Source: Syntrophaceae bacterium UBA4059 (GTDB lineage Bacteria > Desulfobacterota > Syntrophia > Syntrophales > Smithellaceae). From it: a stretch of 5,905 nucleotides of DNA. Positions within the stretch are counted from its first letter, which is position 1. Each line of letters begins with the position of its first letter. The position numbers and the translations under genes are program-made. Shown here one piece after another: positions 5,904 through 5,905 of this stretch. Where the stretch lies: positions 889 through 6,793 of the forward strand of contig DFZJ01000024.1 in the NCBI GenBank assembly GCA_002382045.1, written 5' to 3'. The notes beneath the pieces are model-generated. The model saw only the letters and a program-made list of their open reading frames with translations, searched no databases and had not been told where the DNA came from.

Positions 5904-5905
5904 CT

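Overview
The window reads as ordinary bacterial chromosome, most likely from a member of the Desulfobacterota (the former Deltaproteobacteria, perhaps Syntrophales-like). This rests on the style of the 16S rRNA 5' region and on the conserved cluster rpmH-rnpA-yidD-yidC-jag. The placement is an inference; no database search was run.

Layout. Positions 1-437 hold the first ~437 nt of a 16S rRNA gene on the minus strand; the rest of that rRNA operon lies beyond the left edge. Its leader and promoter region (about 438-800) reads right to left. It has two tandem sigma70-type promoters with perfect TTGACA -35 boxes, an AT-rich UP-like element made of a 20-bp-period repeat, a boxA-like antitermination sequence, and a small GNRA-capped hairpin just before the mature 16S end. 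Positions about 848-1241 form a GC-rich island with coding-like but frame-broken sequence on the minus strand, probably a gene remnant of unknown identity. At 1360-2301 (plus) lies an exported or membrane-anchored glycerophosphodiester phosphodiesterase-family protein.

From about 2351 a probable promoter drives a tightly packed plus-strand operon: rpmH (ribosomal protein L34), rnpA (RNase P protein), yidD (membrane insertion factor), yidC (membrane protein insertase) and jag/khpB (KH-R3H RNA-binding protein). The operon links ribosome and tRNA maturation with insertion of membrane proteins. Gaps inside it are 2-39 bp and no terminator is visible between genes.

I see no new system here. The points worth a second look are the rRNA promoter architecture, the broken GC-rich ORF, an L34 with an unusual N-terminus, a CxxC pair in the GDPD-like protein, and the start choice of jag.
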